From assembly GCA_946004305.1 (NCBI GenBank), contig CAMFZJ010000005.1, positions 1 through 23,311 on the forward strand: 23,311 bases of DNA. Direction: 5' to 3'. How positions within the stretch are numbered: position 1 is the stretch's first letter; each line of letters starts with the position of its first letter. Under the pieces are notes generated by a model. It searched no databases, was not told the DNA's origin, and worked only from the letters and a program-made list of their open reading frames with translations. Origin of the DNA: an uncultured Clostridia bacterium (GTDB lineage Bacteria; Bacillota; Clostridia; Oscillospirales; Acutalibacteraceae). The position numbers and the translations under genes are program-made. Of the stretch, positions 14,172 to 22,235 are shown piece by piece.

Positions 14172-14615
14172 TTAAATCACCTCTGCCTTTCCGCCGGCAG
14201 CCTCAATAGCCGCCTTAGCAGACTCAGAATATGCAGAAACCTTTACGTTTAATTTCTTTTCGATTTTGCCGTTGCCAAGAACCTTAACGGCGTCAAATGA
14301 ATTTTTAAGTACACCTGCAGCAACAAGTGATTCAACAGTAACGTCCGCACCATCTTCAAACTTTCTGTTTAAAGTTGAAAGGTTAACAGTAACAACCTTT
14401 TTTGCGAAAATGTTGTTGAAACCTCTCTTAGGAATACGGCGCTGAAGTGGCATCTGACCACCTTCAAAACCAGGACGAACTCCGCCGCCTGATCTTGCTT
14501 TCTGTCCCTTGTGACCTTTGCCGGCTGTTTTTCCCCAACCTGAGCCATGGCCACGACCTACTCTTCTTGCAGACTTCTTTGAGCCCTCAGCAGGTGAAAG
14601 TTCATGTAACTTCAT
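14172..14615 (-). CDS. rplO: 50S ribosomal protein L15
   Basis: A 147-residue late-assembly 50S protein. It has the family start MKLHELSPAEGSKKSARRVG, the glycine/lysine-rich extended tail (GHGSGWGKTAGKGHKGQKAR) that threads into 23S rRNA, and a globular C-terminal part ending AAIEAAGGKAEVI. It follows rpmD after 15 nt, and its stop touches the secY TTG start with no gap. Confidence 0.99.
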   Translation of the reverse strand: MKLHELSPAEGSKKSARRVGRGHGSGWGKTAGKGHKGQKARSGGGVRPGFEGGQMPLQRRIPKRGFNNIFAKKVVTVNLSTLNRKFEDGADVTVESLVAAGVLKNSFDAVKVLGNGKIEKKLNVKVSAYSESAKAAIEAAGGKAEVI

Positions 14616-14630
14616 AATTTTCGCACCTCC

Positions 14631-14801
14631 TTATGCTTCTGTAACCTCTACGAGGTGGTTAATTTTTGCTACCTTGCCCTTAGTCATAGGATTATCAGGC
14701 TGTTCTGTAACATCACCGATTTTCTTAAGACCTAAAGCGTGGGCGGTTGCAATCTGATCCTTTTTAGAACCGATAAGGCTCTTAACTAACTTGATTTTCA
14801 T
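14631..14801 (-). CDS. rpmD: 50S ribosomal protein L30
   Basis: A 56-residue protein of the 50S subunit. It begins MKIKLVKSLIGSKKDQIATA, continues with HALGLKKIGD, and ends HLVEVTEA, all typical of bacterial L30. The length is normal (about 56-60). ATG at 14801 is preceded by AGGGAGG-type bases just after the rpsE stop. It is found between rpsE and rplO, as in most Firmicutes. Confidence 0.97.
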   Translation of the reverse strand: MKIKLVKSLIGSKKDQIATAHALGLKKIGDVTEQPDNPMTKGKVAKINHLVEVTEA

Positions 14802-14816
14802 ATTGCAAAGCCTCCC

Positions 14817-15311
14817 TTACAGTATTTCTTTTACGGACTTGCCACGGATAGCGGCAACTTCCTCAGCAGTACGAAGAGATGCAAGACCCTGAAGGGTTGC
14901 ACGAACTACGTTGCAAGGATTGTTTGAACGTAAAGCTTTTGTTCTAATGTCCTTAATACCTACAGCCTCAACAACTGCACGAACAGGACCGCCTGCGATA
15001 ACACCGGTACCGGGAGCAGCAGGTTTCATAAGAACTCTGCCTGCGCCGTATGCACCAATGATTTCGTGTGGAATTGTTGTACCACGAAGTGATACCTTAA
15101 TAAGATTTTTCTTAGCATCCTCGATGCCTTTACGAATAGCGTCAGGAACTTCGCCTGCTTTACCGATACCAAAGCCTACTGTGCCGTTGCCGTCGCCAAC
15201 TACTACTAAAGCAGCAAACTTGTAAATACGTCCGCCCTTTACAGTTTTTGATACACGGTTAATAGTAACAACTCTTTCCTGAAGCTCGCCTGTGATTTCA
15301 ATATTAGCCAA
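14817..15311 (-). CDS. rpsE: 30S ribosomal protein S5
   Basis: A 164-residue protein near the mRNA entry and decoding region, important for accuracy. The N-terminal double-stranded RNA-binding domain starts LQERVVTINRVSKTVKGGR, and the C-terminal domain contains the conserved GIKDIRTKALRSNNPCNVVRAT. Spectinomycin-site loop residues near the N-terminus (VSKTVKGG) look unaltered. It follows rplR after 18 nt. Confidence 0.99.
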   Translation of the reverse strand: MANIEITGELQERVVTINRVSKTVKGGRIYKFAALVVVGDGNGTVGFGIGKAGEVPDAIRKGIEDAKKNLIKVSLRGTTIPHEIIGAYGAGRVLMKPAAPGTGVIAGGPVRAVVEAVGIKDIRTKALRSNNPCNVVRATLQGLASLRTAEEVAAIRGKSVKEIL

Positions 15312-15329
15312 AGTTATTCCTCCCCTTCC

Positions 15330-15689
15330 TTAGAAATTGAGGCCGCCCTCACGGGCGCCTTCGGCCAATTCCTTAACACGGCCGTGATAGATATTTCCAC
15401 CTCTGTCAAAAACGACATCAGTAATCTTCTTCTCTGCAGCACGTTCAGCAATAAGCTTGCCTACTGCCTTAGCTGCTTCTTTGTTTCCGCCATTACCGGT
15501 AATAGCCTTGTCAAGACTTGAAGCCTGAGCAAGTGTAACACCATTTACATCATCAATAAGCTGAGCGTAAATGTTGTTAGTGGAGCGGAAAACGCATAAA
15601 CGTGGACACTGTGCTGTACCACTGATTTTACTACGAACTCTTTTATGTCTTTTCTGACGAGCCTTTTTAGTATCAGGTCTGTTTACCAT
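15330..15689 (-). CDS. rplR: 50S ribosomal protein L18
   Basis: A 119-residue 5S rRNA-binding protein of the central protuberance, acting with L5. Basic N-terminus with KARQKRHKRVRSKISGT, then RLCVFRSTNNIYAQLIDD and the C-terminal FDRGGNIYHGRVKELAEGAREGGL block. Normal length. GGAGTG lies before ATG 15689; placed between rplF and rpsE. Confidence 0.99.
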   Translation of the reverse strand: MVNRPDTKKARQKRHKRVRSKISGTAQCPRLCVFRSTNNIYAQLIDDVNGVTLAQASSLDKAITGNGGNKEAAKAVGKLIAERAAEKKITDVVFDRGGNIYHGRVKELAEGAREGGLNF

Positions 15690-15707
15690 TTTTCATTCAC
15701 TCCTTAA

Positions 15708-16250
15708 TTACTTACCCTTACCAGCTTTGCCTTCCTTGCGGCGGATATGTTCCTCAGCGTACTTAATACCCTTACCCTTATAAGGCTCTGGTGGACGTTT
15801 TTCTCTAACCTCGGCAGCAAACTGACCAACCTTTTGCTTATCAATGCCTGAGATTATGATTTTATTTGGATTTGGAACTTCGATTGTGATGTCATCGTTA
15901 TCCTCAACAATTACCTTATGAGAATAACCAAGGTTCATAATGCACTGTTTACCCTTCTTTTCTACACGGTAACCAACGCCGTTTACATCCAGTTCCTTCT
16001 TGTAGCCTTCAGTAACACCAACAATCATATTTGCGATAAGTGTTCTTGTAAGGCCGTGTAATGAGCGATTTGTTTTCTCGTCATTAGGACGGGAAACTGT
16101 AATCTCTTCGCCATTAACCTCAACCTGCATAGCAGGATTGTAGTTGAAAGTAAGTGTACCCTTAGGACCCTTAACTTCGATTACGCCGTTGTTTACATTA
16201 ACTGTAACTCCGGCGGGAATATTTATAGGTTTTCTTCCAATTCGAGACAT
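15708..16250 (-). CDS. rplF: 50S ribosomal protein L6
   Basis: A 180-residue two-domain protein near the sarcin-ricin loop and factor-binding site. It starts MSRIGRKPINIPAGVTV and carries the C-terminal signature PPEPYKGKGIKYAEEHIRRKEGK. It follows rpsH after 14 nt with AGGAGGTG before the ATG. Normal length (about 178-182). Confidence 0.99.
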   Translation of the reverse strand: MSRIGRKPINIPAGVTVNVNNGVIEVKGPKGTLTFNYNPAMQVEVNGEEITVSRPNDEKTNRSLHGLTRTLIANMIVGVTEGYKKELDVNGVGYRVEKKGKQCIMNLGYSHKVIVEDNDDITIEVPNPNKIIISGIDKQKVGQFAAEVREKRPPEPYKGKGIKYAEEHIRRKEGKAGKGK

Positions 16251-16264
16251 TTTCGCACCTCCTA

Positions 16265-16663
16265 TTACCAGATGTATGCGAGAACTTCGCCGCCAACATG
16301 CTCTTTGCGAGCGTTACGATCAGTCATAACACCCTTAGAAGTTGAAATAATAGCGATACCAAGGCCCTTCATAACCTTTGGCATATTCTCAACATCACTA
16401 TATATACGCAAGCCAGGCTTAGAAACACGGCGTAAACCTGAAATTACAGGAGTCTTGCCTTCGCCATATTTAAGGGCAACCTTAATGATGCCCTGCTTGC
16501 CGTCTTCAATTACTGTGAAGCTCTTGATATAACCCTCATCAACAAGAATCTGACAGATGTCCTTCTTTAAATTAGATGCAGGTATCTCAACAGTATCATG
16601 CTTTGCTGAGTTAGCATTACGGATTCTTGTAAGTAAATCAGCTATTGTATCTGTAATCTGCAT
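16265..16663 (-). CDS. rpsH: 30S ribosomal protein S8
   Basis: A 132-residue primary 16S rRNA-binding protein. Conserved segments are DTIADLLTRIRNANSAKHD near the start and the C-terminal GIAIISTSKGVMTDRNARK with GGEVLAYIW. In E. coli, S8 represses the spc operon by binding its mRNA at rplE; no matching mRNA site was identified here. It follows rpsN after 18 nt with AAAGGAGGT before the ATG. Confidence 0.99.
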   Translation of the reverse strand: MQITDTIADLLTRIRNANSAKHDTVEIPASNLKKDICQILVDEGYIKSFTVIEDGKQGIIKVALKYGEGKTPVISGLRRVSKPGLRIYSDVENMPKVMKGLGIAIISTSKGVMTDRNARKEHVGGEVLAYIW

Positions 16664-16681
16664 ACCTTTTACCTCCTTTGC

Positions 16682-16867
16682 TTACCAGCTTGCTTTCTTT
16701 ACGCCCGGAATTTCGCCCTTATACGCTAATTCACGGAAGCAAATACGGCAGATACCGAACTTACGGAGGTAGGCGTGTGGTCTACCACAGATCTTACATC
16801 TTGAATATTCACGAGTAGAAAACTTCTGTTTTTTCTGCTGCTTCATTTTCATAGCAGTTTTAGCCAC
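16682..16867 (-). CDS. rpsN: 30S ribosomal protein S14, zinc-binding (type Z)
   Basis: A 61-residue short S14 of the 30S head. The zinc ribbon C24-x2-C27-x12-C40-x2-C43 (CKICGRP ... CRICF) is intact, and the family ending GEIPGVKKASW is present. The start codon is GTG (16867-16865) with GGAGGGA about 5 nt before it, giving MAKTAMK. The ATG five codons later would cut conserved residues and sits too far from the ribosome site. It lies between rplE and rpsH as usual. Confidence 0.98.
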   Translation of the reverse strand: MAKTAMKMKQQKKQKFSTREYSRCKICGRPHAYLRKFGICRICFRELAYKGEIPGVKKASW

Positions 16868-16879
16868 AACAATCCCTCC

Positions 16880-17419
16880 TTACTTTGCAAACGGTGCACC
16901 CATAAGTGTTAATAACTCACGAGCTTCTTCATCAGTTTTGGCTGTAGTAACGAATACAATATCCATACCACGAACCTTGTCAATCTTATCATAATCGATT
17001 TCAGGGAAAATCAACTGCTCTTTAAGACCCATGGAATAGTTACCACGACCGTCAAAAGAGTTAGCGTTAATACCTCTGAAGTCACGTACACGAGGCAGAG
17101 CTACATTAAAGAGTCTGTCTAAGAACTCATACATTCTCTCGCCTCTGAGTGTAACCTTAGCACCGATAGGCATACCTTCACGAAGCTTAAAGTTAGCTAC
17201 AGATTTCTTAGCACGGCAAACCATTGCCTTCTGACCTGTAATGATACCTAAGTCGTTTACGATAGCATCGATAACCTTTGAATTTTCTTTTGCTTCACCG
17301 GCACCTACGTTGATAACAATTTTATCAAGCTTAGGAATCTCCATTACGCTTTTGTAGGAGAATTTCTTCATAAGAGCAGGTGCAACTTCATTAGAATAGA
17401 ATTCCTTAAGTCTAGCCAT
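16880..17419 (-). CDS. rplE: 50S ribosomal protein L5
   Basis: A 179-residue 5S rRNA-binding protein of the central protuberance that also touches P-site tRNA. It starts MARLKEFYSNEVAPALMKKF, has IVINVGAGEAKEN and the RDFRGINANSFDGRGNYSMG loop. The length equals the family norm (179). It follows rplX after 14 nt and is succeeded by rpsN after 12 nt. Confidence 0.99.
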   Translation of the reverse strand: MARLKEFYSNEVAPALMKKFSYKSVMEIPKLDKIVINVGAGEAKENSKVIDAIVNDLGIITGQKAMVCRAKKSVANFKLREGMPIGAKVTLRGERMYEFLDRLFNVALPRVRDFRGINANSFDGRGNYSMGLKEQLIFPEIDYDKIDKVRGMDIVFVTTAKTDEEARELLTLMGAPFAK

Positions 17420-17433
17420 ATCTTAAATCCTCC

Positions 17434-17751
17434 TTAAATTGCTTCGCCGCATTTTCTACAAATACGACCCTTAGTGCCGTCTTCATAGATTTTGTGACCG
17501 ATTCTTGTTGGCTTTTTGCAACGTGGGCAAACAATCTGAACCTTGTCTGCATACATAGCAGCCTCAGCTTTGATAATACCGCCCTGCTCACCCATTCTTC
17601 TGGGCTTAACGTGCTTTGAAACCATATTTACTTTTTCTACGATAACCTTGCGCTCTGATGGGGAAACAGCTAAAACTGTACCCTTCTTGCCCTTGTCCTT
17701 ACCGCTGATAACAACTACGGTGTCGCCAGTTTTTACATGAACTTTATTCAT
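17434..17751 (-). CDS. rplX: 50S ribosomal protein L24 (zinc-ribbon form)
   Basis: A 105-residue early assembly protein. The KOW motif lies near 5-30 (VKTGDTVVVISGKDKGKKGTV), and a C-terminal zinc ribbon is formed by C75, C78, C98 and C101 (CPRC ... CRKC). I start it at ATG 17751, not at an in-frame ATG five codons earlier (17766), because GGAGGTG lies 6 nt before 17751 and covers the earlier codons. This also leaves a 14-nt gap after the rplN stop. Confidence 0.97.
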   Translation of the reverse strand: MNKVHVKTGDTVVVISGKDKGKKGTVLAVSPSERKVIVEKVNMVSKHVKPRRMGEQGGIIKAEAAMYADKVQIVCPRCKKPTRIGHKIYEDGTKGRICRKCGEAI

Positions 17752-17765
17752 TTGTGACACCTCCA

Positions 17766-18134
17766 TTAAAGTACTTCGGGAGCAAGTGATAAAATCTTCA
17801 GATAATCCTTATCACGAAGTTCTCTTGCTACCGGTCCGAAGATACGAGTACCCTTAGGGTTCTTATCTTCCTTAATAATAACTGCTGCGTTTTCATCGAA
17901 GCGGATGTAAGTACCGTCCTCACGACGAAGGCCCTTAGCAGAACGAACTACTACTGCCTTAACTACTTCACCCTTTTTAACTACGCCGCCCGGTGCTGCT
18001 TTCTTTACAGAAGCAACGATTACATCACCGATGTTAGCGTATCTTCTTCTTGTACCGCCGAGAACACGAATGCACATAAGCTCTTTTGCGCCTGTGTTGT
18101 CAGCGACTTTTAATAAAGTTTGCTGCTGTATCAC
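17766..18134 (-). CDS. rplN: 50S ribosomal protein L14
   Basis: A 122-residue protein at the 50S interface that forms intersubunit bridges. It begins MIQQQTLLKVADNTGAKELM and contains the typical IRVLGGTRRRYANIGDVIV and RRFDENAAVII-like RFDENAAVIIKED. The length is the family norm (122). The start codon is GTG (18134-18132) with GGAGG upstream; no in-frame ATG fits the conserved N-terminus. Confidence 0.99.
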   Translation of the reverse strand: MIQQQTLLKVADNTGAKELMCIRVLGGTRRRYANIGDVIVASVKKAAPGGVVKKGEVVKAVVVRSAKGLRREDGTYIRFDENAAVIIKEDKNPKGTRIFGPVARELRDKDYLKILSLAPEVL

Positions 18135-18148
18135 AGTTGTGTTCCTCC

Positions 18149-18406
18149 TTATTTAGCCTTCTCTATAATCTCGACGAGTCTCCATCTCTTATCCTTAGAA
18201 AGAGGACGGGTCTCCATAATCTTTACACGGTCACCTACGTGAGCCTCATTGTTTTCGTCATGAGCCTTAAAACGTACTGAACGCTTAACGATTTTATTGT
18301 AGAGTTTGTGTTTTACACTATCTTCAACTAATACTACGATTGTCTTGTCCATTTTGTCGGAAACAACCTTGCCGATATTAGTCTTTCTCATATTTCTTTC
18401 AGCCAT
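18149..18406 (-). CDS. rpsQ: 30S ribosomal protein S17
   Basis: An 85-residue OB-fold protein that binds 16S rRNA early in assembly. It starts MAERNMRKTNIGKVVSDKMD and has TIVVLVEDSVKHKLYNKIVK and VKIMETRPLSKDKRWRLVEI. Normal length. It follows rpmC after 18 nt with AAAGGAGG upstream of the ATG. Confidence 0.99.
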   Translation of the reverse strand: MAERNMRKTNIGKVVSDKMDKTIVVLVEDSVKHKLYNKIVKRSVRFKAHDENNEAHVGDRVKIMETRPLSKDKRWRLVEIIEKAK

Positions 18407-18424
18407 AGTTATTGTCCTCCTTTA

Positions 18425-18622
18425 TTATTCGCCGGCAAGTTCAAGCTCACGAAGAACTGTTGAAACTCTTGCGATGTCTTTTTTAACTGCCTTAATGCGA
18501 GTAGGATTTTCCAGCTGGTTAATAGCAAGCTGGAAACGAAGGTTAAATAACTCTTCTTTCAGGTCCTTGAGCTTAATTTCAAGCTCATCTACTGAAGATT
18601 CTCTAAGCTCTGATGCTTTCAT
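18425..18622 (-). CDS. rpmC: 50S ribosomal protein L29
   Basis: A 65-residue helical hairpin protein beside the peptide exit tunnel, part of the docking site for SRP and trigger factor together with L23. It starts MKASELRESSVDELEIKLKD and has LFNLRFQLAINQLENPTRIK. Its ATG overlaps the rplP stop by one base (TAATG), so the two are translationally coupled. Confidence 0.99.
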   Translation of the reverse strand: MKASELRESSVDELEIKLKDLKEELFNLRFQLAINQLENPTRIKAVKKDIARVSTVLRELELAGE

Positions 18623-19050
18623 TATTGCTCAACCTCCTGATCTGATTTTCTAACAAATTTACACTTAATTGGGAGCTTTGTAGCTGCAAGACGCATAGCT
18701 TCTCTAGCTGTAGCTTCATCTACACCGCCGCCAATTTCAAACATAATTCTGTCTGGCTTAACTACTGCAACCCAGTACTCAGGTGAACCTTTACCGGAAC
18801 CCATTCGAGTTTCAGCAGGCTTAGCTGTAACCGGCTTGTCAGGGAAAATCTTAATCCAAACCTTACCAACTCTCTTGCAGTAACGTGTCATAGCTACACG
18901 GGCTGCTTCGATCTGGTTGGAAGTGATCCAGGCAGGCTCTAATGCCTGAAGACCAAAATCACCGTAAGTAACCTTGTTACCGCGGAGTGCTCTACCTGTC
19001 ATACGACCTCTGTGAACACGTCTGAATTTTACACGTTTTGGCATTAGCAT
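18622..19050 (-). CDS. rplP: 50S ribosomal protein L16
   Basis: A 142-residue protein that helps position A-site tRNA at the peptidyl transferase centre. Start MLMPKRVKFRRVHRGRMTGR, then GDFGLQALEPAWITSNQIEAAR and the KPAETRMGSGKGSPEYWVA loop. The first ATG (19050) is chosen because it overlaps the rpsC stop as TAATG, has AGGGGGC at 8 nt, and fits the usual ML-PKR start of L16. Confidence 0.99.
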   Translation of the reverse strand: MLMPKRVKFRRVHRGRMTGRALRGNKVTYGDFGLQALEPAWITSNQIEAARVAMTRYCKRVGKVWIKIFPDKPVTAKPAETRMGSGKGSPEYWVAVVKPDRIMFEIGGGVDEATAREAMRLAATKLPIKCKFVRKSDQEVEQ

Positions 19051-19730
19051 TATTTTCTGCCCCCTTCCCTACGAGGCTTTCTATCTCTCTTAGCCTTGCT
19101 TTCGTTAAGAACCTCGCCTTTGTAAAGCCATACTTTAATACCGATTTTTCCGTATGTTGTATTAGCCTCAGCAAAGCCGTAGTCGATGTCTGCACGGAGA
19201 GTCTGTAGAGGAATTGTACCCTCGTGGTAAGTTTCGCCTCGTGCAATTTCAGCACCGTTAAGACGGCCTGAACACTGAACCTTGATACCTCTTGCGCCAA
19301 GCTTCATAGCATTTCTGATAGCCTGCTTCATAGCACGTCTGAAAGCGATACGCTTCTCAAGCTGTGCAGCAATGTTTTCAGCAGCAAGCTGAGCGTTAAG
19401 GTCAGGATTCTTAATTTCAACAATATTGATAGCAACAGGCTTTCCTAAGAACTCCTCGCACTGAACACGAAGTTTCTCGATTTCAGCACCGCCCTTGCCG
19501 ATAACCATACCCGGTTTACCGCAGTGGATGTGAAGTCTTACTCTTTTACCGTCACGTTCAATTTCAATCTTTGAGATTCCTGCAGAATAAAGCTGCTTTT
19601 TAAGAGTTTTACGAAGGTTGTAGTCCTCTACAAGTGTATCGCCAAAATCTCTTTTGTTAGCAAACCAACGGGAATCCCAGTTTTTGATGATACCAACACG
19701 CAAACCGTGTGGATTAACTTTCTGTCCCAT
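19050..19730 (-). CDS. rpsC: 30S ribosomal protein S3
   Basis: A 226-residue protein of the 30S head that lines the mRNA entry tunnel and contributes to helicase activity. The start MGQKVNPHGLRVGIIKNWDS is followed by a type II KH domain with the GxxG loop VIGKGGAEIEKLR. The C-terminal domain has ARGIKVQCSGRLNGAEIAR. The basic tail RDRKPRREGGRK ends 1 base into rplP. It follows rplV after 14 nt. Confidence 0.99.
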   Translation of the reverse strand: MGQKVNPHGLRVGIIKNWDSRWFANKRDFGDTLVEDYNLRKTLKKQLYSAGISKIEIERDGKRVRLHIHCGKPGMVIGKGGAEIEKLRVQCEEFLGKPVAINIVEIKNPDLNAQLAAENIAAQLEKRIAFRRAMKQAIRNAMKLGARGIKVQCSGRLNGAEIARGETYHEGTIPLQTLRADIDYGFAEANTTYGKIGIKVWLYKGEVLNESKAKRDRKPRREGGRK

Positions 19731-19744
19731 ACTTTAACCTCCCC

Positions 19745-20080
19745 TTATTCTTTTTCCTTGAGCACAAGGGTAATGTGGGATGTTCTCTTACTGATTCTGA
19801 AAGCTCTACCCTGTGCTCTGGGCTGAATTCTCTTAAGGATAGGGCCTGCTGTTGCATTACAAGATGCAACATATAATTTAGATACATCCATATCGTGGTT
19901 ATTCTCTGCATTAGCCATAGCGGACTTGAGCAACTTTGAAATAGGCTCACAAGCGGCCTTTGGGGTATGCTTAAGAATAGCCTGAGCAAGAACTACGTCT
20001 TTACCTCTGATAAGGTCAAGAACTAAGTTGATCTTGCGTGGTGACATACGAACATATTTTGCATATGCCTTTGCTTCCAT
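19745..20080 (-). CDS. rplV: 50S ribosomal protein L22
   Basis: A 111-residue protein whose long beta hairpin reaches into the exit tunnel. It starts with AKAYAKYVRMSPRKINLVLD and ends with the hairpin segment GPILKRIQPRAQGRAFRISKRTSHI. The hairpin tip looks normal, so there is no sign of a macrolide-resistance deletion. It follows rpsS after 20 nt. Confidence 0.99.
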   Translation of the reverse strand: MEAKAYAKYVRMSPRKINLVLDLIRGKDVVLAQAILKHTPKAACEPISKLLKSAMANAENNHDMDVSKLYVASCNATAGPILKRIQPRAQGRAFRISKRTSHITLVLKEKE

Positions 20081-20100
20081 TGCAATACTCTCCTTCCGCC

Positions 20101-20370
20101 TTATGATGTCTTAGAACCGGAATGTCCCTTGAAAGTTCTGGTTGGAGCAAACTCGCCGAGCTTGTGTCCTACCATATCTTCGGTAACATATACCGGAACG
20201 TGTTTGCGTCCGTCATGGACTGCAAATGTATGGCCTACAAAATCAGGGAAAATAGTAGAACTTCTTGACCAAGTCTTTAAAATTCTCTTTTCGCCCTTTT
20301 CGTTCATTTCAAGAACCCTTTTTAACAGCTTAGGCTGGACAAAAGGGCCCTTTTTAGTACTTCTACTCAT
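20101..20370 (-). CDS. rpsS: 30S ribosomal protein S19
   Basis: An 89-residue protein of the 30S head, partner of S13. It begins MSRSTKKGPFVQPKLLKRVL and has the family signature VGHTFAVHDGRKHVPVYVTEDMVGHKLGEFAPTR region (residues about 45-80). Normal length. It follows rplB after 21 nt with AAAGGAGC upstream. Confidence 0.99.
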   Translation of the reverse strand: MSRSTKKGPFVQPKLLKRVLEMNEKGEKRILKTWSRSSTIFPDFVGHTFAVHDGRKHVPVYVTEDMVGHKLGEFAPTRTFKGHSGSKTS

Positions 20371-20391
20371 AATTAAAAGCTCCTTTCTGTC

Positions 20392-21225
20392 TTACTTGCT
20401 GTTTCTTCTGCGAACGATAAGCTTATCGCTCTGCTTATGATGCTTACGAGTCTTGTAACCAAGAGCCGGCTTACCCCATGGGGTAACAGGTCCCGGACGT
20501 CCAACAGGTGATTTACCCTCACCACCACCGTGTGGATGGTCATTAGGGTTCATAACAGAACCTCTTACAGTTGGTCTCCAACCCATATTTCTCTTACGAC
20601 CGGCTTTACCGATCTTTACGTTCTCGTGGTCTGTATTGCCAACCTGTCCGATTGTAGCCATACAAGCCTCAGGAACATTTCTGAGCTCACTGGACGGAAG
20701 TCTTAAAAGAGCCATTCCGTTTTCTCTTGCCATAAGCTGAGCCATATTGCCGGCTGAACGAGCAAGCTGAGCACCTCTGCCCGGATAAAGCTCAATGTTG
20801 TGGATAAATGTACCAACAGGGATATTCTTAAGAGGTAATGCGTTACCCGGCTTAATATCAGCATCAGGTCCGGCAACAACTGTGTCGCCAACCTTAAGTC
20901 CCTCAGGAGCGATGATATAAGCTTTCTCTCCGTCGGTATATTCAATAAGTGCGATAAATGCACTACGGTTTGGATCGTACTCTAAAGTAGCAACCTTACC
21001 CTCAACGCCAAACTTCTGACGCTTAAAATCAATAATACGGTACTTTCTGCGATTACCGCCGCCTCTGTGACGTACTGTAATTCTGCCGTAGCTGTTACGA
21101 CCTGAGTGCTTCTTAAGAGGAGCAAGCAGGCTCTTTTCTGGAGCTACCTTTGAAAGACCGGAGTAGTCTGTAACCGACTTGTTTCTCATAGAGTTAATGG
21201 TCGGCTTGTAAACTTTAATAGCCAT
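20392..21225 (-). CDS. rplB: 50S ribosomal protein L2
   Basis: A 277-residue primary 23S rRNA-binding protein needed for subunit joining and peptidyl transfer. It starts MAIKVYKPTINSMRNKSVTD. The OB-like and SH3-like domains span about 60-195. The conserved loop VMNPNDHPHGGGEGKSPVGR carries the histidine implicated in peptidyl transferase function. The basic tail ends KLIVRRRNSK. GAGGAGAGTG precedes the ATG. It is separated from rplW by a structured 79-nt spacer. Confidence 0.99.
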   Translation of the reverse strand: MAIKVYKPTINSMRNKSVTDYSGLSKVAPEKSLLAPLKKHSGRNSYGRITVRHRGGGNRRKYRIIDFKRQKFGVEGKVATLEYDPNRSAFIALIEYTDGEKAYIIAPEGLKVGDTVVAGPDADIKPGNALPLKNIPVGTFIHNIELYPGRGAQLARSAGNMAQLMARENGMALLRLPSSELRNVPEACMATIGQVGNTDHENVKIGKAGRKRNMGWRPTVRGSVMNPNDHPHGGGEGKSPVGRPGPVTPWGKPALGYKTRKHHKQSDKLIVRRRNSK

Positions 21226-21254
21226 TTAATTCACTCTCCTCATGATGGCTTTGC

Positions 21255-21304
21255 GGGAAAATGGCCTTTCCCATACATTCTGCCTATATATTAGTATATA
21301 AGGC
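21255..21304 (-). promoter_or_regulatory. Two tandem hairpins in the rplW-rplB spacer
   Basis: Directly after the rplW stop, 21304-21282 forms GCC..TATATA/TATATA..GGC with one bulged A. A second hairpin pairs 21255-21260 with 21267-21272 (GGGAAA/TTTCCC). Neither has a T run, so they are not intrinsic terminators; RNA processing or translational control of rplB are possible. Confidence 0.4.
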
Positions 21305-21598
21305 TTACATCATGCCTTCAAAAAATTCTATTGCTTTGCTGTCCTGAGTTAAAGTAACAACTGCTTTCTTCCAGGACTTTGTGTAGCCACCGTTGTTCTG
21401 ACCCTGACGACGGAAATGTCCACGTACGTTTACGGTGTTAACCTTTGCTACCTTTACTTTAAAGATTTCTTCGCAAGCCTTTGCAATCTCAATCTTGTTA
21501 GCTGATTTTGCAACCTCAAAGGTGTACTTCTTATCAACAGCACCAATCATAGATTTCTCTGTGATGATTGGACGAATAATAATATCCTGAGCTATCAT
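21305..21598 (-). CDS. rplW: 50S ribosomal protein L23
   Basis: A 97-residue protein at the tunnel exit, the main docking point for trigger factor and SRP. It starts MIAQDIIIRPIITEKSM and has the family pattern YTFEVAKSANKIEIAKACEE with KVNTVNVRGHFRR. Its ATG overlaps the rplD TGA by 4 nt (ATGA), so translation is coupled. Confidence 0.99.
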   Translation of the reverse strand: MIAQDIIIRPIITEKSMIGAVDKKYTFEVAKSANKIEIAKACEEIFKVKVAKVNTVNVRGHFRRQGQNNGGYTKSWKKAVVTLTQDSKAIEFFEGMM

Positions 21599-22218
21599 GC
21601 GTATACCTCCTCAATCTTGCTTACTGCATCCTTAGCGATAACAAGCTTGCCTGCGTTAAGAATGTCATATACATTAAGTTCGTTAACCTGAGCTGTCTTA
21701 ACGCCCTTGATGTTGGAAGCTGACTTAATAACCTTCTTATCTACCTCAGGCAGAACGATTAAAGCCTTCTTCTCAACGCCGATAGCCTTAAGCATCTCAA
21801 CCATAACCTTTGTCTTGAACTCATCAGTTGTAATAGCGTCAACAACGATAACCTCGTTCTCTGCAACCTTAGAAGAAAGAGCTGACTTCATAGCAAGTCT
21901 TTTAACCTTCTTGTTTACTGAGAAGCTGTAATCTCTTGGCTTTGGTGCAAATACAACACCGCCGTGTGTCCACTGTGGAGCTCTTGTTGAACCCTGACGA
22001 GCACGGCCTGTGCCCTTCTGTCTCCAAGGCTTCTTACCGCCGCCGGATACTTCGCTTCTTGTAAGAGCTGACTGTGTACCCTGACGCTGATTTGCAAGAT
22101 AGCTAACTACCATCTGATGCATAACAGCCTTGTTTGGCTCAACGGCAAATACGGAATCAGCAAGGTCAATTGTTGAAACCTTCTTGCCTTTCATATCTAC
22201 TACGTTAATACTTGGCAT
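21595..22218 (-). CDS. rplD: 50S ribosomal protein L4
   Basis: A 207-residue protein with a globular domain and an extended loop into the exit tunnel. The loop (VSGGGKKPWRQKGTGRARQG) is intact, with no macrolide-resistance change visible. In E. coli, L4 represses its own S10 operon; whether that holds here is not shown. It follows rplC after 17 nt with GGAGG upstream. Confidence 0.99.
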   Translation of the reverse strand: MPSINVVDMKGKKVSTIDLADSVFAVEPNKAVMHQMVVSYLANQRQGTQSALTRSEVSGGGKKPWRQKGTGRARQGSTRAPQWTHGGVVFAPKPRDYSFSVNKKVKRLAMKSALSSKVAENEVIVVDAITTDEFKTKVMVEMLKAIGVEKKALIVLPEVDKKVIKSASNIKGVKTAQVNELNVYDILNAGKLVIAKDAVSKIEEVYA

Positions 22219-22235
22219 TTAAAAGTCCTCCTTCC

